This document shows positions 35,276-43,846 of a DNA stretch of 64,000 nucleotides, in pieces. This stretch comes from Rhodobiaceae bacterium (lineage in GTDB: Bacteria; Pseudomonadota; Alphaproteobacteria; Rhizobiales; JAKPQE01). Every line of letters starts with the position of its first letter. Position 1 is the first letter of the stretch. Below the pieces are notes generated by a model. It did no database searches. It was not told the origin of the DNA and saw only the letters and a program-made list of their open reading frames with translations. The translations under genes were made by a program, and so were the position numbers. The stretch is from assembly GCA_028278505.1 (NCBI GenBank), contig JANQEG010000027.1, forward strand, positions 1 through 64,000. The letters are read 5' to 3'.

Positions 35276-36358
35276 TCATAGTCTGAGCTCGGTTTTGTTA
35301 TCGAAAAGAAGGACGTCCTGGGGCGCAACGCTCATCGTCACCGTCTCGCCGCTTTCCGGGTTTTTGCCGCTTTCCGTTTCCACCAGGACTTCGGTGTCGC
35401 CGACCATGCAGATCAGCACGGTGTTGGAGCCGAGATATTCGGTGAGCTTCACATTGAGGTCGATCGTCGACCCGGCATGGGCGCCGGGTCGGATGGCGAA
35501 GGGCCGAACGCCGACCGTCACCGATTTGCCGCGGTGACCGTTCAGGCGGGCCGTCTGTTCGTCGCTCAGATCGAAGGCAAAGCCGGTGCCGACCGCCTTC
35601 ACCCGGCCGTCGACCTCGCTCAGTTCGCCGTCGAGGAAGTTCATCGCCGGCGTTCCGATGAAGCCGGCCACGAATTTGTTCGCGGGGTTTTCGAACAGCT
35701 CCTGCGGCGCGCCCTGCTGCTGGATGATGCCGCCGGAGACGACGACGATGCGGTCGCCGAGCGTCATCGCCTCGATCTGGTCGTGGGTGACGTAGATCAT
35801 GTTCTTGTTGAGCATCTTGTGCATTTCGGCGAGTTCGGTGCGCATCTTGGCACGCAGCTTCGCATCGAGATTGGAGAGCGGCTCGTCGAACAGGAACGTC
35901 GAGGCATCGCGCACCAGCGCCCGGCCCATGGCGACGCGCTGGCGCTGGCCGCCGGAGAGTTCGGCCGGTTTGCGGTGCAGATATTCGGCAAGGCCCAACA
36001 TGGTTGCGACGTCGCGGACCTTCCTTTCGATCTCGTCCTTGGGTCGACGTTCCAGCCGCAGCGCAAACGACATGTTCTTGGCGACGTTCATATGCGGGTA
36101 AAGCGCATAATCCTGAAACACCATCGCCAGATCCCGGTCCTTCGGCTCGAGATGGCTGATGGGCTTGTCGTCGACATAGATCTCGCCTTCGGTGACGGTC
36201 TCCAGACCGGCGATCGTGCGCAGGATCGTCGACTTGCCGCATCCGGAAAGGCCGACCAGCACGGTGAACTCGCTCTCTTCCATTTCGAGATTGATGCCGT
36301 GCAGCACCTGCACGTTGCGGAATCTCTTGACGAGGTTCTCAAGCCTGATTTTCGGCAT
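35276..36358 (-). CDS. Sugar ABC transporter ATP-binding protein (MalK/UgpC family)
   Basis: A 360-residue ATPase. Walker A is GLSGCGKSTILRTIAGLE (residues ~35-52), the Q-loop is VFQDYALYPHM, the signature is LSGGQRQRVAMGRAL, Walker B is TFLFDEPLSNLD and the switch His is in VTHDQIEAMTL. A C-terminal MalK-like regulatory OB domain follows (about 240-360). It energises the two permeases. It is the first gene of the transporter operon, with the GTTATCGATAAC operator 37 bp upstream of its ATG. Having the ATPase before the binding protein is less common than the reverse. Confidence 0.94.
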   Translation of the reverse strand: MPKIRLENLVKRFRNVQVLHGINLEMEESEFTVLVGLSGCGKSTILRTIAGLETVTEGEIYVDDKPISHLEPKDRDLAMVFQDYALYPHMNVAKNMSFALRLERRPKDEIERKVRDVATMLGLAEYLHRKPAELSGGQRQRVAMGRALVRDASTFLFDEPLSNLDAKLRAKMRTELAEMHKMLNKNMIYVTHDQIEAMTLGDRIVVVSGGIIQQQGAPQELFENPANKFVAGFIGTPAMNFLDGELSEVDGRVKAVGTGFAFDLSDEQTARLNGHRGKSVTVGVRPFAIRPGAHAGSTIDLNVKLTEYLGSNTVLICMVGDTEVLVETESGKNPESGETVTMSVAPQDVLLFDNKTELRL

Positions 36359-36394
36359 TTCCGTGTCCCTTGTTCACGCCCGGCACGTCTTATT

Positions 36395-36406
36395 GTTATC
36401 GATAAC
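36395..36406. promoter_or_regulatory. Operator palindrome GTTATCGATAAC (ABC transporter promoter)
   Basis: A perfect 12-bp palindrome with context ATTGTTATCGATAACGTT, 37 bp before the ATPase start and 118 bp after the lacI stop. It probably blocks RNA polymerase at the transporter promoter when LacI-family regulator is bound. Confidence 0.78.
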
Positions 36407-36523
36407 GTTTCTGGCCGGTCCCGTCGTGTTTGCCGTTGCTCCCTGAGCCGATCGGCTCCGTCCCATCTGTCCGCTGTTCCTGTCGGCCGTTGCCGACCGT
36501 GGTGGTTGCGGCGCCGAAGCGCT

Positions 36524-37561
36524 TCACGAGCTTTCGCGCATCACCATTTCGACCTTGGTTTCGATATGCTGCGGCGGCAGCGCATGGGCGTTGCCCGTCT
36601 TGGCTGCGTCGAGCACTTTGAGGATCAGTTGCGCTGCCGCACTGCCGAGCCGCCACGGATCGACGGCAACGGTCGAAAGCGGCGGCGTCGAATACTGCGA
36701 GATCTCGAAATTGCCGAAGCCGGCGACGGCGATGTCGTCGGGAACCTTGCGGCCGCTCTCCAGGACTGCGCTCATGGCGCCGAACGCGGCCGGGTCCGAG
36801 ACGCAGAACACGCAATCCGTATCGGGATATGTCTCCATCAGGATCCGGCCGGCCTCGGCGCCGGTGGTGATCGAAACGGGAGGCGTCTTGTGGCGCACCA
36901 GCCGGTGCGGCGAGAGACCCGCCTCTTCCATCGCCGCAACGAAGCCGGCGCGGCGGGCGGCGCCGCGGGTTCCGGCATCGTGCGCCTCGCCCAAAAAGGC
37001 CAGTTTCCTGTAGCCCCGGTCGATCAGGGCGCAGGTCATCTGCCTGGCGGCATCGAAATTCGAAAAGCCGACCGTGTGCTCGATTGGACGCTCCGGCGTC
37101 TCCCAGATCTGGACAACCGGGATCGAGGCCTTTTTCAGAAGTTCCTCGGTGCGCTCGGTGTGGCCGTCATAGGACAGGATGATCGCCTCGGGGCGCCGGC
37201 GCAGCATGAGCTCGATCAGCTCTTCTTCCTTGTCCGAGCAATAGTTGGTGTAGCCGAGAAGGATCTGCAGGCCGACCGTTTCCAGGGTCTCGGTCAAGGC
37301 CTGGACCGTCTGGGCGAAATGAAGGTTGTTGAGCGAGGGCAGCAGCACCGTCACGAAGCCCGACTTCTTGGAGGACAGGCTGCCCGCCGTCAGGTCCGGC
37401 ACATAATTGAGCTTGCGCACGACGTCCAGAATGCGTGTCCGGGTCTCTTCGCTGATCGGGCCGTCCTTACGCAGCGCGCGCGACACGGTCATGGTCGAGA
37501 CGCCTGCCGCCTTGGCGACATCGCTCATCCGCACCGTTGGATTGCCCTGTGGTTTCGTCAT
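36524..37561 (-). CDS. LacI-family regulator (GntR-like) of the sugar-acid genes
   Basis: A 345-residue LacI/GalR regulator. The N-terminal helix-turn-helix is VRMSDVAKAAGVSTMTVSRALRKDGPISEETRTRILDVVRKLNYVPDLTAGSL (residues ~10-62), including the hinge that inserts into a central CG step. A periplasmic-binding-protein-like effector domain fills the rest. Its closest look is to gluconate repressors (GntR/IdnR). The four GTTATCGATAAC palindromes near it, in front of gluconate, idonate, lactonase and transporter genes, are its likely targets. It starts at 37561; an inner ATG at 37528 would remove only the first 11 residues. It lies between gnd and the transporter genes. Confidence 0.9.
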   Translation of the reverse strand: MTKPQGNPTVRMSDVAKAAGVSTMTVSRALRKDGPISEETRTRILDVVRKLNYVPDLTAGSLSSKKSGFVTVLLPSLNNLHFAQTVQALTETLETVGLQILLGYTNYCSDKEEELIELMLRRRPEAIILSYDGHTERTEELLKKASIPVVQIWETPERPIEHTVGFSNFDAARQMTCALIDRGYRKLAFLGEAHDAGTRGAARRAGFVAAMEEAGLSPHRLVRHKTPPVSITTGAEAGRILMETYPDTDCVFCVSDPAAFGAMSAVLESGRKVPDDIAVAGFGNFEISQYSTPPLSTVAVDPWRLGSAAAQLILKVLDAAKTGNAHALPPQHIETKVEMVMRESS

Positions 37562-37622
37562 GATCCGATCCTGCCGGTCCTTCCTGGTGCCGGCCTAAGT
37601 GTCCTTTCGTCTAAGCGCGCCG

Positions 37623-39038
37623 CTACATCCACTCCGTATGAAACGTTCCCGGCCGATCCAGCCGCTCATAGCCATGGGCGCCGAAGCAGTCGCGTTGCGC
37701 CCGGATCAGGTTGGCCCATGAAGTGGTCTGCCGATAGCCGTCGAAATAGGTCAGCGCCGAGCCGAGCCCGGGCACCGGCATGCCGGCGCGCACCGCCGAC
37801 TGCACGGTCTGCCGCCAGCCGTCCTGAACTCGGGCCAGGATTTCCGCAAAATGCGGCGCGCACATCAGGTTCGAAAGATCACCGTCGTCGCTATAGGCTT
37901 TCGCCACGTCGTCGAGCAGCGCGGCGCGGATGACGCAGCCATTGCGCCAGACGGCGGCGACGGCGGCCAAGTCGATCTGCCAGCCATGCTCGCGGCCGCC
38001 CGCCTCGATGAGCGAAAGCCCTTGCGCATAAATCGCCACGAAGGCGCCGAGCAAAGCCTGGCGGAGCGCCTCGATCGCAGCATCATCCGCAGCGATGCCG
38101 ATAGCGGAAGACGGCCCGAGCAGGATTTCAGACGCCGCGACGCGCTCGTCCTTGAACGACGCCATCGCCCGGGCGAATACCGCCTCCGAAATCGTCGATG
38201 TGGGTATGCCAAGCGCCAGCGCAGTCTCGGAACTCCAGCGTCCGGTCCCCTTCTGTCCGGCCTTGTCAAGTATCGCCTCGACCAGCGGGCCCGAGCCGAA
38301 ATCGTCGGGTTTTTCAAGGATGTTTCCGGTGATCTCGATCAAATAGGACGACAACTCGGTGTCGTTCCAGCACCTGAAAATGCCGGACATGTCGGCGTGA
38401 TCGAGACGGAAGAGATCGCGCATCAGCCCATAGGCCTCGGCGATCGCCTGCATGAGGCCGTATTCGATGCCGTTGTGGACCATCTTGATGAAATGGCCGG
38501 CGCCGCCTTCGCCGAGCAGCGCGCAGCACGGATCACTGCCGAAGCGGGCGGCGATCGCCTCAAGCATCGGTCGTGCCTGCGCGTAGGCCTCTGTGGAGCC
38601 CCCCGCCATCAGCGCCGGGCCATGCCGCGCCCCGTATTCACCGCCGGAGACGCCAAGCCCCAGAAAGCCGATCCCGTCGGCCGCCAAGGCCGCTTCGCGC
38701 CGGATCGTGTCGTGAAAATGGGAATTCCCGCCATCGATCAGGGTGTCGCCGCGCACCAGGAGCGGCGCCAGTTCGCCGAGCACCGCATCGACCGGATCGC
38801 CCGCCTTGACCATGATCAGAATGGTCCGCGGCGTCGGCAGCGCGCCGACCATTGCCGGCAATTCGTCGAAAAGCGCGATATCGGGAGGATTTTCGGCATC
38901 GAGAATAGCGGCGAAACCGTTGCGCGCCTCGGCCCAGGTATCAAAGGCGGCGACGCCAAATCCGGCGTCCGCGAAGTTCAGAGCCAGGTTTCGGCCCATC
39001 ACGCCCAATCCGATCAATCCCAGCATTTGTGCAGCCAT
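37623..39038 (-). CDS. gnd: 6-phosphogluconate dehydrogenase (decarboxylating)
   Basis: A 471-residue oxidative pentose-phosphate enzyme that converts 6-phosphogluconate to ribulose-5-phosphate and CO2 with NAD(P)H. The cofactor motif is LGLIGLGVMGRNLALNFADAGF. The signature IKMVHNGIEYGLMQAIAEAYGLMRD carries the catalytic Lys, and GTGRWSSETALALGIPTSTISEAVFAR is characteristic. Length is full. ATG at 39038 has GGGGAGCAG upstream; five codons further upstream is another possible start. The operator at 39094-39109 lies 56 bp before it. Its presence beside gluconokinase means that gluconate can be sent to the pentose phosphate pathway, since no edd/eda is seen here. Confidence 0.95.
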   Translation of the reverse strand: MAAQMLGLIGLGVMGRNLALNFADAGFGVAAFDTWAEARNGFAAILDAENPPDIALFDELPAMVGALPTPRTILIMVKAGDPVDAVLGELAPLLVRGDTLIDGGNSHFHDTIRREAALAADGIGFLGLGVSGGEYGARHGPALMAGGSTEAYAQARPMLEAIAARFGSDPCCALLGEGGAGHFIKMVHNGIEYGLMQAIAEAYGLMRDLFRLDHADMSGIFRCWNDTELSSYLIEITGNILEKPDDFGSGPLVEAILDKAGQKGTGRWSSETALALGIPTSTISEAVFARAMASFKDERVAASEILLGPSSAIGIAADDAAIEALRQALLGAFVAIYAQGLSLIEAGGREHGWQIDLAAVAAVWRNGCVIRAALLDDVAKAYSDDGDLSNLMCAPHFAEILARVQDGWRQTVQSAVRAGMPVPGLGSALTYFDGYRQTTSWANLIRAQRDCFGAHGYERLDRPGTFHTEWM

Positions 39039-39093
39039 GATGCTGCTCCCCATGATCCGCCGATATCGTCAACCGGTCCGAATGCCGACCAAA

Positions 39094-39109
39094 ATGTTAT
39101 CGATAACAT
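39094..39109. promoter_or_regulatory. Operator palindrome ATGTTATCGATAACAT (gnd promoter)
   Basis: A perfect 16-bp palindrome, ATGTTATCGATAACAT, 56 bp before gnd. It is identical over all 16 bases to the site at 40678-40693, which supports a common regulator. Confidence 0.8.
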
Positions 39110-39492
39110 CGTTCATATGCAAGCGAAAAATCGCCGCGAGATGATCCCCGATCGTCATCCGCAAAAAAGCGGATTTCCGCGCGCGGGCCGTGCTGCCACA
39201 CCACACGACACTTTTGGGACTATGGTCACTACCGTCTTGATTTGCGGCTAATCAGAGAAAGCTGACATCCGCCCTATCCCCTCACCCGGCCCTTCGGGCC
39301 GACCTCTCCCCAGAGGGGAGAGGTGAGGTTTTTCAAGGCGTTGCAGCTTTCGTGCCCTCTCCCCGCCGGGGAGAGGGAAAGGGTGAGGGGGCTGAGATCG
39401 CCGTCTTGATCCGCACATCCCGCGTGGTGATGACAGCCGTGTCGTGTAGCGTGCCGCGATGCGCCAACGCGAAAACCCGACGGCAACCGGTC
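39110..39492. repeat. Intergenic region with ccctcaccc/gggtgaggg repeat
   Basis: Downstream of idnD and upstream of the gnd operator. The 39278-39391 part is a dispersed palindromic element beginning cccctcaccc and ending gggtgaggggg, with inner arms ggcccttcgggcc, cctctccccagaggggagagg and ctctccccgccggggagag. Similar elements occur at 44548-44658 and 57190-57325. Nothing else is recognisable; it may end idnD transcription. Confidence 0.7.
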
Positions 39493-40527
39493 TCAGCCGA
39501 AGCTGAGCTGCACCTTCATGGATTCCGAACGGTCTCCCGCGGCCTCGAACGCCGCCACCGCATCCTCGATCGGAAAGACGCCGGTCAGAAGCGGCGCGAG
39601 CGGGATGCGCCCGGCGCCGATCAATTCGACCGCCCAGGCAAATTCCTCGTGGAACCGGAACGATCCGCACAGTTCGATCTCCTTGGCCACAAGGACGTTC
39701 TGCGGGATCGACACGTCGCCGCCAAGGCCGAGCTGAACGAGGCGGCCGCGCGGCCGGATGACGTTAAGCGCAGACGTCAAGGCCGCCTGATTGCCCGAGG
39801 CTTCGACAACGATATCGAAAGTTCCCTTGCCCTCGGCGAATGTGTCGAGTTCCGAAGCGTTGCTCGCGACATTGATTGTGGTATCTGCGCCGACAGCGCG
39901 GGCGCGCTCCAGGGCGGCGTCGACGACATCGGTGGCGACGACCTGCAAGGCGCCGTGGGATTTGGCAACCGCCACGACCAGCGCGCCGATCGGCCCGGTT
40001 CCGGTGACGAGCACGCGCCGGCCGATCAGCGCGCCGGCGCGGTTCACGGCGTGAAGCGCAACCGAAAGCGGCTCAGCGAAGGCGGCGTCCCGGGCGCTGA
40101 CAGTGTCCGGCAGTTTGTGGCACTGCCAGGCCTTTGCCGTCAGGGCTTCGCGGAACGCCCCCTGGACGTGCGGGAACCGCATGGCGCTGCCGTAATAGCG
40201 CATGTCGAGGCACTGGTTGTACATCGCCCGCCGGCAGTATTCGCAATCTCCGCAGGGCCGGCTCGGATTGACCGCCACCAGATCGCCGACGGCGATGTGC
40301 TCGACCGCAGCCCCCGTTTCCGCCACCCGGCCGGCGACCTCGTGACCCAGGATCATCGGCTCGCGAATGCGGATCGCGCCGAAACCGCCGTGATTATAGT
40401 AGTGAAGGTCGGAACCGCAGATTCCGCCCGCCTCGACGCGGACCAGAACCTCGTCCGGCCCGACCGGCGGCGTTTCCCGGTCTTCGATCCGCAAATCCTT
40501 GGCCCCAAAGCAAACGACCGATTTCAC
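39493..40527 (-). CDS. idnD: L-idonate 5-dehydrogenase-like zinc alcohol dehydrogenase
   Basis: A 344-residue medium-chain dehydrogenase, the same length as E. coli IdnD. The catalytic zinc Cys is in VEAGGICGSDLHYYNHGGFG, the His-Glu in ILGHEVAGRV, and the structural zinc cysteines in PSRPCGDCEYCRRAMYNQC. The NAD(P) site is RVLVTGTGPIGALVVAVAKSHGA. GICGSDLHYY with the following glycines is close to IdnD, which oxidises L-idonate to 5-ketogluconate. The start is a GTG at 40527 with GAAAGGA upstream; in-frame sequence further upstream crosses the operator and is not used. It is divergent from idnO. Confidence 0.87.
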   Translation of the reverse strand: MKSVVCFGAKDLRIEDRETPPVGPDEVLVRVEAGGICGSDLHYYNHGGFGAIRIREPMILGHEVAGRVAETGAAVEHIAVGDLVAVNPSRPCGDCEYCRRAMYNQCLDMRYYGSAMRFPHVQGAFREALTAKAWQCHKLPDTVSARDAAFAEPLSVALHAVNRAGALIGRRVLVTGTGPIGALVVAVAKSHGALQVVATDVVDAALERARAVGADTTINVASNASELDTFAEGKGTFDIVVEASGNQAALTSALNVIRPRGRLVQLGLGGDVSIPQNVLVAKEIELCGSFRFHEEFAWAVELIGAGRIPLAPLLTGVFPIEDAVAAFEAAGDRSESMKVQLSFG

Positions 40528-40677
40528 TTGAAAAATCCTTTCCCGCAGGCGGCGTCTCGGCAGCTCTACTCGATGCCAGAGAACGCACCGTCGCCGTCCG
40601 GCGCCCTCTTCGGCCGGCGCTGCCGGATCGTCCGGTTCGCGTCGCCGACAGCTTGACAACAGCCGCACTCTTGCTTC

Positions 40678-40693
40678 ATGTTATCGATAACAT
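40678..40693. promoter_or_regulatory. Operator palindrome ATGTTATCGATAACAT (idnD/idnO divergent promoter)
   Basis: A perfect 16-bp palindrome, ATGTTATCGATAACAT, between divergent idnD (151 bp away) and idnO (49 bp away). It is the same 16-mer as at 39094. One site could control both directions. Confidence 0.8.
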
Positions 40694-40741
40694 CGAAACA
40701 TGCAAGCGGTTTCTGAACGCGGTCTTTGAAGGGGGTGCGCT

Positions 40742-41512
40742 GTGACATTGAACAAACTGTTCGGGCTTTCCGGTCGCCGCGCCCTGGTGACCGGTTCCGG
40801 CCAGGGCATCGGCTTCGAGCTCGCCCGCGGGCTCGCCGAAGCCGGGGCGGAGATCATTCTGAACGACATCGACGGCATCCGGCTCAAAACAGCCGCCGAA
40901 AAGCTGCGCTGCGAAGGCGCGACGGTGCACGAACTCGGTTTTGACGTCACCGACCCCGACATCGTCACCCGGACGATCGACGGCTTCGAAGCCGAAGCCG
41001 GCCCGATCGACATCCTCGTCAACAATGCCGGCATGCAGTTCCGCGCCCCGCTCGAAGACTTTCCCGTCGACCGGTTCGACTTCATGATGCGGCTGAACAT
41101 CAACGCCGCGTTCTATGTAGGTCAGGCCGTCGCGAAACACATGATCGGGCGCAAGCGCGGCAAGATCGTCAACATCTGCTCGGTGCAGACGGCGTTGGCG
41201 CGGCCGTCGATTGCGCCCTACACCGCCTCGAAAGGCGCGGTCGCCAATTTGACCAAGGGCATGGCCACGGACTGGGCCCGCCACAACCTTCAGATCAACG
41301 GCCTGGCGCCGGGCTATTTCAAGACCGAGCTCACCTCGGCGCTGGTCGCCGATCAAACGTTTACCGCCTGGCTCTGCACCCGCACGCCGGCCGGCCGCTG
41401 GGGTGATGTGAGCGAGCTTGTCGGCGCCTGCGTTTTCTTAAGTTCCGAGGCTTCGAGTTTCGTCAACGGACACGTTCTCTATGTCGACGGCGGTATCACC
41501 TGTTCGGTTTGA
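40742..41512 (+). CDS. idnO: Gluconate 5-dehydrogenase (5-ketogluconate reductase), SDR family
   Basis: A 256-residue short-chain dehydrogenase. The cofactor motif is ALVTGSGQGIGFELARGLAEAGAEIILND, the NNAG is in DILVNNAGMQFRAPLEDFP, and the catalytic Ser/Tyr/Lys are in NICSVQTALARPSIAPYTASKGAVANL (YxxxK). NKLFGLSGRRALVTG at the start is typical of IdnO/Gno proteins, which reduce 5-ketogluconate to D-gluconate. The start is a GTG at 40742 after GAAGGGGG. Its 3' end overlaps gntK by 32 bp. Confidence 0.9.
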   Translation: MTLNKLFGLSGRRALVTGSGQGIGFELARGLAEAGAEIILNDIDGIRLKTAAEKLRCEGATVHELGFDVTDPDIVTRTIDGFEAEAGPIDILVNNAGMQFRAPLEDFPVDRFDFMMRLNINAAFYVGQAVAKHMIGRKRGKIVNICSVQTALARPSIAPYTASKGAVANLTKGMATDWARHNLQINGLAPGYFKTELTSALVADQTFTAWLCTRTPAGRWGDVSELVGACVFLSSEASSFVNGHVLYVDGGITCSV

Positions 41513-42026
41513 GCGGCGCCCGATCGTCGTCGTCATGGGCGTATCGGGATCGGGCAAGACGACGATCGGCGAAGCGCTTGCCCGCCGCCAGAACCTGCCG
41601 TTTCTCGACGCCGACGACTTTCACCCGCAAGCCAATATCGACAAGATGTCGGCCGCAATCCCGCTCACCGACGACGACCGCTGGCCCTGGCTCAAGGCGC
41701 TCGGCGCGGCCATGCGTCAGGCGGCCGAAAACGAGGGCGGCGTCATCGCCACGTGTTCGGCCCTGAAGCGATCCTACAGATCGCATTTGTCCGAACATGT
41801 CGGGCTGCCGATGATCTACGCGCTGCTCGACGGCAGCCGCGAAACGCTGTTCAAGCGCATCAGCGCCCGAAAGGACCATTACATGCCGCCGAGCCTCCTC
41901 GACAGCCAGCTTGCCGCGCTCGAACGCCCGGCAGCCGACGAGCCGGTAGCGACCTTTTCGATCGAGAACGACGCGGAGGCGATCGTCGAGGAGATCGAGG
42001 CGGCCCTCGCCGCGCTGTCGAAATAG
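41481..42026 (+). CDS. gntK: Gluconokinase
   Basis: A 181-residue kinase that makes 6-phosphogluconate from gluconate and ATP. The P-loop is in PIVVVMGVSGSGKTTIGEALA, followed by FLDADDFHPQANIDKMSAAIPLTDDDRWPWL, ATCSALKRSYR and KDHYMPPSLLDSQLAALE, all hallmarks of the GntK/IdnK family. The ATG at 41481 lies inside idnO; the next ATG (41535) would delete the first beta strand of the P-loop fold, so 41481 is preferred. Its product is the substrate of Gnd. Confidence 0.93.
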   Translation: MSTAVSPVRFERRPIVVVMGVSGSGKTTIGEALARRQNLPFLDADDFHPQANIDKMSAAIPLTDDDRWPWLKALGAAMRQAAENEGGVIATCSALKRSYRSHLSEHVGLPMIYALLDGSRETLFKRISARKDHYMPPSLLDSQLAALERPAADEPVATFSIENDAEAIVEEIEAALAALSK

Positions 42027-42053
42027 CTTTCGGTTTATCACCGCGATCCGGCT

Positions 42054-43019
42054 TCACGTGACCCGGTCAACCGGCGCCTTCCCGGCAAAGAACGCATCGA
42101 GATTGTCGAGCGCGCGGAAGCCCATGGCGTCGCGGGTCTCGACCGTGGCGCTGCCCAGATGCGGCAGCAGAAACGCGTTGTCGAGCGTCCGGTAGCCCGG
42201 ATGGATCGCCGGCTCGTTGTTGAAGACGTCGAGGCCGGCGGCATAAAGCCGGCCCGAACGCAGCGCATCGATCAACGCCGCGTCGTCGATGACGTTGCCG
42301 CGGGCGGTGTTGACGACGATGGCGCCCGCCGGCAGCAGCGCCAATGTCCGTTCATTGATCAGCCGGTCGGTCTCCGGTGTCGCCGGGCAGTGGATCGACA
42401 GAACGTCGGCGTGGCGCAGCAGGTCATCCACCGTGTCGTGGAAGATGGCGCCGGCCTCAAGCGCCGGATCGAGCCGGTTTCGGTTGTGGTAGTGGATCTC
42501 CATGCCGAAACTTCGGGCGCGTTCGGCGGTAATCCGGCCGATCTTGCCCATGCCGAGCACCCCGAAGCGCCGGCCCGTGACCTGGCGGCCGAGCATGAAG
42601 GTCGGGCTCCAGCTTGTCCAGCCGTCGGCGCGCACCAGCCGCTCCCCCTCCCCGGCCCGCCGCGCCGCGCCGAGCATCAGCAGGATGGCGATTTCGGCGG
42701 TGGCGTCGGACAGCACGTCCGGCGTGTTGGTGACGACGAGCCCCCTCGCCTGCGCCGCCTCAATGTCGATGTGGTCGTAGCCGACCGAGAAGCTGGCGGC
42801 GATCCGGATGCTCTGCGGAAGCCTTTCGATCACCGCCGCCGACAGCTTGTCGGTCGGGCAGACGAGCAGGCCGTCGGCGCCTGCGGCGCGGCTGATCAGT
42901 TCGTCGGCGCTGAAGACGGTGTCGTCGGGATTGAGCCGTGCCGCATAGTCGCGTTGAAGCCGCGCCTCGACCGCCTCGGGCAGCTTGCGGGTCACCAGGA
43001 TCGTCGGTTGTGCCGCCAT
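42054..43019 (-). CDS. 2-hydroxyacid dehydrogenase (glyoxylate/hydroxypyruvate/2-ketogluconate reductase type)
   Basis: A 321-residue NAD(P)-dependent enzyme of the GhrB/GyaR type. The cofactor motif is RFGVLGMGKIGRITAERARSFGMEIHYHNR, and the Arg in the next loop (HNRNR) favours NADPH. The catalytic Arg is in NTARGNVIDDAAL, Glu in DVFNNEPAIHP and His in LLPHLGSATVETR. Enzymes of this kind reduce glyoxylate, hydroxypyruvate and 2-ketogluconate; the last would join it to the gluconate genes. ATG at 43019 has GAGGACGG upstream. It follows acyP by 28 bp and converges with gntK. Confidence 0.87.
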   Translation of the reverse strand: MAAQPTILVTRKLPEAVEARLQRDYAARLNPDDTVFSADELISRAAGADGLLVCPTDKLSAAVIERLPQSIRIAASFSVGYDHIDIEAAQARGLVVTNTPDVLSDATAEIAILLMLGAARRAGEGERLVRADGWTSWSPTFMLGRQVTGRRFGVLGMGKIGRITAERARSFGMEIHYHNRNRLDPALEAGAIFHDTVDDLLRHADVLSIHCPATPETDRLINERTLALLPAGAIVVNTARGNVIDDAALIDALRSGRLYAAGLDVFNNEPAIHPGYRTLDNAFLLPHLGSATVETRDAMGFRALDNLDAFFAGKAPVDRVT

Positions 43020-43047
43020 TCCGTCCTCTTTCAGGTTTCCGGGCCAC

Positions 43048-43332
43048 TCACGCCGTCGGCGCAACCTCAAAGCCCGGGCGGGTGGGGATTTCGGCCGTTG
43101 CGGCATCGCGCCGCTCGATGGCGTCGACCCGGGCGCCAGCCGGTCCGCGACGGCACGCCGCGATCATCTCTTCAATGGCGGTCTCGGGGCCGGCAAAGAC
43201 CGCCTCCACCGTGCCGTCGGCGCGGTTGCGCACCCAACCGGAAAGCCCGAGTGCGGCGGCGGTGCGGCGCGTCCAGACCCGGTACGCAACCCCCTGCACC
43301 CGGCCGCGGATGACCACATGAACCGATCTCAT
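43048..43332 (-). CDS. acyP: Acylphosphatase
   Basis: A 94-residue acylphosphatase that hydrolyses carboxyl-phosphate bonds. The signature [22 protein letters not shown] carries the catalytic Arg (phosphate loop GRVQGVAYR), and [20 protein letters not shown] carries the catalytic Asn. Length is normal. It precedes the hydroxyacid dehydrogenase gene by 28 bp and probably shares its promoter. Upstream lies repeat-filled DNA. Confidence 0.93.
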   Translation of the reverse strand: MRSVHVVIRGRVQGVAYRVWTRRTAAALGLSGWVRNRADGTVEAVFAGPETAIEEMIAACRRGPAGARVDAIERRDAATAEIPTRPGFEVAPTA

Positions 43333-43571
43333 CGCTGCCCTCCCGGCCGTCTTGGGCGCCCGACGCCTGAATTTTCCGTGTCAACGCAACGGACTGAAGC
43401 ACGCGCCGATACTATCGCGTATTCCCGAAAAAGCCTGCTCCGGGCCTGAACCGGGGTGGGAACCGGTTTTCGGATAAGAATACGCGACAAAACAAAGAGA
43501 TAGAGCGCTTTAAGCGATTGAATTCACACTACGCTAAACGACACAAACATCATCGCCACCACCTCTCCCTC

Positions 43572-43735
43572 GTCACCGCCCGGTTTATCCGGGCGGTCCA
43601 TTGGCCCGTCAACTTGCCAACGCAGTGGCGAAAAACTCAAGCGCTTCTGGGTGCGGGACCGCCATTGGATTGCCCGCATGAAGCGGGCAATGACGACGGA
43701 AGAGGGATCGAAACCATCCCAAATTGCCGAAACCG
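43572..43735. repeat. Dispersed intergenic repeat, type B, copy 1
   Basis: An approximately 160-bp unit starting gtcaccgcccggtttatccg and passing through ccattggcccgtcaacttgc and gccattggattgcccgc to gcgggcaatgacgacgg and ccatcccaaattgcc. It shares all these landmarks in order with 52178-52340 and 59161-59317. It is full of small inverted arms (accgcccggtttatccgggcggt; attgcccgc...gcgggcaat). The rest of the acyP upstream gap (43333-43571, 43736-43846) shows nothing recognisable. Confidence 0.85.
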
Positions 43736-43846
43736 GACAAACCCGGCAGGACGGAAATACGCTGCTGTATCGTGTAGTGTGGATTCAGTTCAAACGAAAA
43801 GCGCTCTATCGCGAGAACCCTTCCCGCAGAGAACGATTTTCGTGTT

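Noticed and set aside
35477-37933. Plus-strand reading frame of 818 codons
   Set aside because: It runs antisense through the ABC ATPase, the intergenic operator, lacI and part of gnd. Its translation is low-complexity Arg/Gly/Asp-rich and no domain is visible.
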